Source: Marinovum sp048263515 (GTDB lineage Bacteria; Pseudomonadota; Alphaproteobacteria; Rhodobacterales; Rhodobacteraceae). Taken from it: a DNA stretch of 64,000 bases. A program made the position numbers and the translations under genes. Shown one piece after another: positions 59,990-64,000 of this stretch. The stretch lies in contig NZ_JBLXEC010000019.1 in NCBI RefSeq assembly GCF_048263515.1, forward strand, positions 23,458 to 87,457, given 5' to 3'. The notes under the pieces are model-generated. The model made no database searches, was not told where the DNA came from, and worked only from the letters and a program-made list of their open reading frames with translations. Position 1 is the stretch's first letter, and each line of letters begins with the position of its first letter.

Positions 59990-60406
59990 CCAAGGCGGCG
60001 GGGCTGCAGGGCGCGACAGAGGCAGCATCGCGCGCTCCAATGTCTGGTCCGCCCCCAGCTCCACGATACCTAACCTGTTGTTGAACATAGACTATCACAC
60101 TTCAGAAGGCTGTGAAATCGGAGCTCATATGGGATATCCGGGGGTTCGGTGATCCTCAGGGCTCTTCGTTCGTTCCGCCAGCCGAGCAATGTTGGCCCGG
60201 CGGGTGTTGGGAGAAGAAGAAACCGTGCGCAGAATGCGGCGAGATGGCGGAAAATCTAATTTAAGTCATTGCCTTGCACTATTGGCTTCTGGCTCTCGTG
60301 GTAAGCGGGAAGCGGTTTTATTAGATTGGAACAGAACGATTCAAACTCACCTTTCTCCATTCTGGCGGGCGGCCCATGTCCTGACCATCAGAACTGGAGA
60401 TACCGC
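59990..60406. other. Intergenic region, no gene supported
   Basis: Contains an 8-bp inverted repeat (AATCTAAT at 60253-60260 and ATTAGATT at 60320-60327) with a 59-base spacer, on which I place no weight. Sequence before 60406 may contain the methyltransferase-like gene's promoter. Confidence 0.35.
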
Positions 60407-61402
60407 ATGACCAAGACCCTCACCGCTCGCCCCGTTTTCGACATCAGCGCCTCGGCTGCGGCAGTCTGCCTGCAGCGTCTCGAGGCGCTCTGTCCGCTTG
60501 ATGCGTTTGACACCATCATCGATCCCGCCGCAGGAGCGGGCACGCTGTCGACCAGCCTGCGCAACCGGATCGCCATGGATTTGGCTCCGCGCCCGGCAGG
60601 CCTGTGCCGCGCGAATTTCGAAGCCAGGATGTCCGATTGGAACTTCGGGCGTGCTCTGGTGATTGAAAGCGCCGAGCCCGGCAGGAAGGGCGCGTCTGCC
60701 GTGGCGCTGTTCAACGCCGCTGCCCGCAACGCCGACACGATCGCACTCCTGCTGCCGCGCAGCGTTCGGAAGCCGAGCCAGCAGAACCGGCTTGATCCGA
60801 GGTTTCACCTGATCCACGACGAGGACATCCCCGGCCTGATCACCGATCCGGATGGCAAGGCGCGCAACGCGACCTGCGCCTTCCAGATCTGGCAACGCCG
60901 GGCCACACCTCGGCCGAGGATCGTTGAAGCGAAGTCGCATCCTGACTTTATCTTCAGCGGCCGCTCGGATGCCGATCTTGCAGTGCAACGCGTCGGCGCG
61001 AATGCCGGGCGGGTCAAGTCGGTCGCTGAGGCGGGCAGTGCCAGCTCGCATTATTTCCTGAAGGCCGCCGAAGGTCACGCGGATGAGCTCCGCCTCCGAC
61101 TGGCCGCCATCGACTTCGATCTCCTGCGCAGCCGTATGGCTGGCATTCCGTCGATCTCCAAGGGAGAGCTCGTCACGCTCTACGAGGCCACTCGCGTGGC
61201 GGCCGGTGAGGCCCCGGCCATCATCGAGGACCTCCCCGCACACCCGCGCCTGGCCGAGACCCAGCCCGCCATGTCAGATTTGCCCTCTCCCGAGATGCGG
61301 CTCTTCGTGCAGTTCGTCGATGAGGAGGCCGATTGGGATTGCAAGACCAAAGCGGCTGGACCGCTTCGTCGCGACGAGTTTCTGGTCCGGTTCCCGGACT
61401 GA
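60407..61402 (+). CDS. SAM-dependent DNA methyltransferase-like protein with degenerate motif IV
   Basis: 331 residues from ATG 60407, with a GGAG site 7 bases upstream. The SAM-binding motif I is present (TIIDPAAGAGTLSTSL) with a following acidic MDLAP. The middle VALFNAAARNADTIALLLPR and QQNRLDPRFHLIHDED match plasmid or phage methyltransferase-like proteins, in which a GNPPFGK-type motif IV normally precedes AVxFFNHAA. Here that place reads VIESAEPGRKGAS, so the NPPF residues are absent. Activity may be lost or altered. It is flanked by recombinase remnants and is likely of mobile origin. Confidence 0.65.
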   Translation: MTKTLTARPVFDISASAAAVCLQRLEALCPLDAFDTIIDPAAGAGTLSTSLRNRIAMDLAPRPAGLCRANFEARMSDWNFGRALVIESAEPGRKGASAVALFNAAARNADTIALLLPRSVRKPSQQNRLDPRFHLIHDEDIPGLITDPDGKARNATCAFQIWQRRATPRPRIVEAKSHPDFIFSGRSDADLAVQRVGANAGRVKSVAEAGSASSHYFLKAAEGHADELRLRLAAIDFDLLRSRMAGIPSISKGELVTLYEATRVAAGEAPAIIEDLPAHPRLAETQPAMSDLPSPEMRLFVQFVDEEADWDCKTKAAGPLRRDEFLVRFPD

Positions 61403-61703
61403 GCCCGTTCTGAAGGGCGATCTCCTGAAGGCTCTCAAGCGGTGGTTCGGAAGCGATGTTGCGCGAGGCCGATGGCCGTGAAGAGCCTTGCTTGCCCTGC
61501 TCCTCGTGGCGCCAATCTTGACGACCGCACAGAGGAGCAGTCGCTCGCGTGGCCCGTGTGCCGGCGATCTCCTTGGTCCATAGGCTGCCATGCCTTCTGC
61601 CGCGATCTGCATGTCCAGCGCAATCAGTTCGCAAAGTCTGCGTCACAGGGTGCAGACCCAAGAGGTAGCCTCATGGCCTGCGCGTGGCCTGGACGCAGAG
61701 ACC
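61403..61703. other. Region between mobile-type genes, no gene supported
   Basis: Several short frames are open on the minus strand (e.g. ELIALDMQIAAEGMAAYG at about 61585-61640), but none has a recognisable domain, start site or stop context. They may be debris of an inserted element. Confidence 0.3.
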
Positions 61704-62079
61704 TCAGGAAAACTCTGAGTCCAGGAACCTCGCTCGGATTCGGGCTTCGGTTTGACCCAGGACCTCGGCGAGTGCCTCCGAAAGACGGCAGATCTCGGGG
61801 GACATGTGGCCCGGCAGGATCGAGCTCGGCAAAGTGGCCTGCTTCCGGGCGATCCAGATCATGCACGTGCTCGAGATGCAGCAGATCGCAGAGCTGGTGC
61901 ATCTCAGATTTCATGCGACGCGTCGGCACCGGCTGCGTCGCCGCCACGTCGAGCAACTTCTGGACCCGGCGAAGCCAGGGCCGGCCACCGAGCAGAAGCG
62001 CCGCATTCTGCAGGCTTTCCGCCTCCGTGACGAGGAAGTGAAGCAGGGGTTTCATTGGGGAGATGGGACAATCGAACAT
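61704..62079 (-). pseudogene. Frameshifted small gene of unknown function
   Basis: ATG 62079 has a strong GGAGG site. The frame reads KPLLHFLVTEAESLQNAALL, then MHQLCDLLHLEHVHDLDRPE. Near 61820-61850 the sense moves into another frame: ILPGHMSPEICRLSEALAE, then GQTEARIRARFLDSEFS and a stop at 61704-61706. In the original frame the text turns to PRDLPSFGGTRRGPGSNRS. A one-base indel explains it. The family is not identified. Confidence 0.6.
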
Positions 62080-62220
62080 GGTCGACCTCCTGGTTTAAGC
62101 TCGGGCGGGAGTGCCCAAGCGACAAGACCGCGCCGACCTTCTTGCGGCGCGCAGCTGAGTTTGAATGCGGGCAGGTCGACAGGCCTCGTCTGGGACCTTT
62201 TCGGTTTTTGTCTCGAGGGT

Positions 62221-62278
62221 CATTCTCTCTGCCTCTGTGCCGTCGCGCCTTGAAGACGGCACAGAGGCAGAGGGAATG
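62221..62278. repeat. 24-bp-arm inverted repeat (one mismatch), 10-base loop
   Basis: Arms 62221-62244 and 62255-62278 are complementary except one position (A opposite G, i.e. an A/C or G-U in the folded transcript). The sequence lies in a stretch (62080-62543) with no other supported gene. No T-run follows, so it is not a standard terminator. It could be a terminal inverted repeat scar or a palindromic mobile sequence. Confidence 0.75.
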
Positions 62279-62543
62279 AACTCCCCGGCACGGGCGCGTG
62301 GTCGGCGTCAGCGCGTTGAGGGCAGGTTACCAGTTCGCCGCGTTTAGGATGCCGAGGCCGGATGGAAACAGGCGCAGTCGGTGTTTCCTGATCCCGCCAC
62401 TCTGACAATCGGCGGCGGAATAGCCGCGACCGGACGGGGCGCAGAGGTGTTGGCCGCCCGTCCGAATGACGTTGCGTAAGCGATCTGGAGTCTAAGAAAA
62501 TCCGGCGACCCAGAGGCAATTTCCCTCAGGCGGAACCCAAATT

Positions 62544-63032
62544 TCAAATTCCAGCTGCAAGACATGCCTCTCCGTCGGGGTTCCGAACCAGATTTCTGAA
62601 GTTTTTCGAGCTCTCCCGGATCGGCGCGGCCTGCAGCCCGGGCAGCAACGCTTGCCAATGTGGCGGCCAGTTCCGTGCCTCGGTCGCCGAAGCCCCCTGC
62701 CCTCTCGGGCTCCGGCCGGGCGCTGCCGCGTGGCGAGACCGTTCGCGGTAATACGCCCGGCGCAGCGCACGCCCCTCGGCCAGGCAGACCGAGGGCGTGT
62801 GCAGGTCCAGGACACGAAGCAGCAGGCCCAGCGTCGACTCGCTGCCGCAGGCCATGAGGAAGCTTTCCCGGGACGGGGCCGAGACATGCTCTCCCCGCAC
62901 CTCCATGGCCTCGAAGAACCGCGCAACCACGGCCAGGGCACCGGCCGGCAACTTAGCGCGATGCTGCATCAACCGGTCTCGCGTTTCTCTCGGAACCTCG
63001 GCCAAGCGGGCGCGGGCAATTTCGGCCTTCAT
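62544..63032 (-). CDS. Truncated protein downstream of the integrase pseudogene
   Basis: 162 codons starting MKAEIARARLAEVPRETRDR. The start overlaps the stop of the integrase remnant by four bases (ATGA), so it was translationally coupled. The N-terminal ~90 residues are helical and look coding (LPAGALAVVARFFEAMEVRG, SESTLGLLLRVLDLHTP). After PGLQAAPIRESS the text becomes unlikely. WPPHWQALLPGLQAAPIRES resembles the core-binding part of a second recombinase; this would be a tandem integrase arrangement. The 3' end is probably truncated by a later event. Confidence 0.45.
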   Translation of the reverse strand: MKAEIARARLAEVPRETRDRLMQHRAKLPAGALAVVARFFEAMEVRGEHVSAPSRESFLMACGSESTLGLLLRVLDLHTPSVCLAEGRALRRAYYRERSRHAAAPGRSPRGQGASATEARNWPPHWQALLPGLQAAPIRESSKNFRNLVRNPDGEACLAAGI

Positions 63033-63930
63033 TTCAAATGTCTCCTCTTGAGGTTCTTGAACAGATCCGGGTGCGCCGCGAGCAGGGCCGCACGCGCCTC
63101 CCTTGCCGCCGACTGACCGTCATCGCGGCCGTAGTGCGTCCGCACCGTATCTTCCCTGTTGCCAAGGACGCTCGAGACGAAGGCGTAGTCTCCGGGTCGC
63201 AGCGCGAGGATGAGCAAAGCCACCACGTGCCGCATCCGGTGCGGCGTCTCGTGAACACCGAGGTGCTCCGAAGCGTCCCGCCACAGCTCCAGAAAGGCGC
63301 TGTCGGAATAGCACCCGCGGGGCAAAGTGACCGGAACGCCGACGTCCCGCTTTGGCAGGGCCTTCGCTGGAAACAGGTAGACATTGCCGGGATCGAGCCC
63401 TTGCAGCTCGATCATCCGCGGTCGCCAATGCGCGATCCATTCCCGCAGGAGCGCCGCGTCGCCGCCCAAGACATCCACCGTGACCCAGGCCCGGTTCTTG
63501 ATCTCCCAAGGCGCGAAGCGGAACGTGTAGTGGTCCTCCCCCGGTGCCATGCGCAGCAGGTTGGCATGGGCCTCGCCCTGCGTGGCGATCCGCACCTGGC
63601 GCAGACACTTGGTCCGAATCGGCCGCGACATTTGCAGACAATAGGCCACCGCACCGGCAAAGAGCCGCAGCGCGCTGACCTCCCATCGGTCGCCTTCGCG
63701 GCACGGGCCGCGTCGAGGCGCCCGCGGGCGATCTCGGCAATGCGCTGCGGTGCATTCGTCCAGAGGGTCGCGAGCATCGGGCTCTGCCGCAGCTTGGCCG
63801 AAATCCGGTCAACCTCCATCTGCAGGTTTCCCTCGGGTCCGGAATGCTGATGTTTCTTGCGGGGAACGTCATAGTGCCGGGTCTTCAACAGCTTGAGGAT
63901 GGCCACGGCCCTGGCATCCTCGAGTGTCAA
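63029..63930 (-). pseudogene. Tyrosine recombinase (integrase), frameshifted, 5' end cut by an IS
   Basis: The C-terminal catalytic domain is clear: HETPHRMRHVVALLILALRP (His-x-x-Arg), then VSSVLGNREDTVRTHYGRDD with the nucleophilic Tyr. The middle (VRIATQGEAHANLLRMAPGE) is typical of phage-type integrases. The N-terminal part (LEDARAVAILKLLKTRHYDV, then LRQSPMLATLWTNAPQRIAE) is in another frame, and the two join at about 63689, where GATGGGAGG can be read as EVSALRLFAGAVAYCL. The 5' end merges into the IS21-like terminus at 63925. Confidence 0.7.
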
Positions 63931-64000
63931 TCGGCATGCAATTTTGACCCCCTATCGGCGTCCAAAAATGACCCCCTGTTTGGCGCACGTGTAGCTGGCC
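63925..64000. mobile_element. Terminus of an IS21-like insertion sequence (runs off the window)
   Basis: Begins TGTCAATCGGCATGC and contains two copies of TGACCCCCT at 63945-63953 and 63969-63977 (24 bases apart), each preceded by an A/T run. Terminal TGT and internal repeated TGACCCC blocks are typical of IS21-family ends. The transposase genes would lie outside the window, to the right. The element interrupts the integrase gene. Confidence 0.5.

Noticed and set aside
60253..60327. AATCTAAT/ATTAGATT inverted repeat as an origin or partition site
   Set aside because: Only 8-bp arms with a 59-base spacer in an A+T-rich stretch; expected by chance, and no rep or par genes are nearby.

Overview
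The window looks like part of a draft scaffold from a high-GC alphaproteobacterium, most likely Rhodobacteraceae (Roseobacter group). The reasons are the GC-rich codon use, an XrtD-type exosortase together with a protein ending in a VPLPA-CTERM-type tail, an EPS-associated MarR-like regulator, and a very large type I-secreted repeat protein. No rRNA, tRNA or core housekeeping gene is visible, so placement below family level is not supported. A run of 100 N marks a scaffold join inside a repeat.

Layout. 0-3.9 kb (+ strand): the 3' end of a nonulosonic acid synthase gene, an ATP-grasp enzyme, an amidohydrolase and a Wza-like export lipoprotein. 4.3-37 kb (- strand): a large surface-glycan cluster. 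It holds XrtD; a lower-GC pair (SDR and a cytidylyltransferase/aldo-keto reductase fusion); an asparagine synthase homologue; at least five glycosyltransferases plus two GT-B-like proteins; two deacetylase-like proteins; formyl-, acetyl- and sulfotransferases; a unique ATP-grasp/low-molecular-weight phosphatase fusion; the pseudaminic acid genes pseB, pseC and pseG with an internally deleted pseF; an ABC flippase-type transporter; UDP-sugar epimerase and dehydrogenase; a MarR-type EPS regulator; a NusG/RfaH-like antiterminator; and an initiating phosphoglycosyltransferase. Many genes overlap by 1-4 bases, so they are probably translationally coupled. Wzy, Wzc and a classical Wzx are not seen.

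37-40 kb is sparse: small unknown genes, fragments and a secreted trypsin-like protease. 40.3-59.5 kb (- strand) holds an adhesin gene of at least 6,154 codons and, 39 bases downstream, a VPLPA-CTERM-type protein. The adhesin has eight sets of exactly seven short repeats (56 in total) separated by cadherin-like modules, followed by PKD-like and VCBS-like domains and an RTX-like C-terminus. This suggests eight seven-bladed propellers on a string. 59.6-64 kb is a graveyard of mobile DNA: integrase remnants, a methyltransferase-like gene with a degenerate catalytic motif, a frameshifted gene, a 24-bp-arm inverted repeat and the end of an IS21-like element.

How the parts fit. The glycan cluster would build and decorate a sulfated, formylated and acetylated, nonulosonate-containing glycan. 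Two of its operons share a leader made of the same palindrome (TACCGTTCA-N4-TGAAC) followed by the same 14-base ops-like element, which fits joint control by the MarR-type regulator and the RfaH-like antiterminator. The adhesin and the XrtD substrate would place two classes of protein at the same surface.
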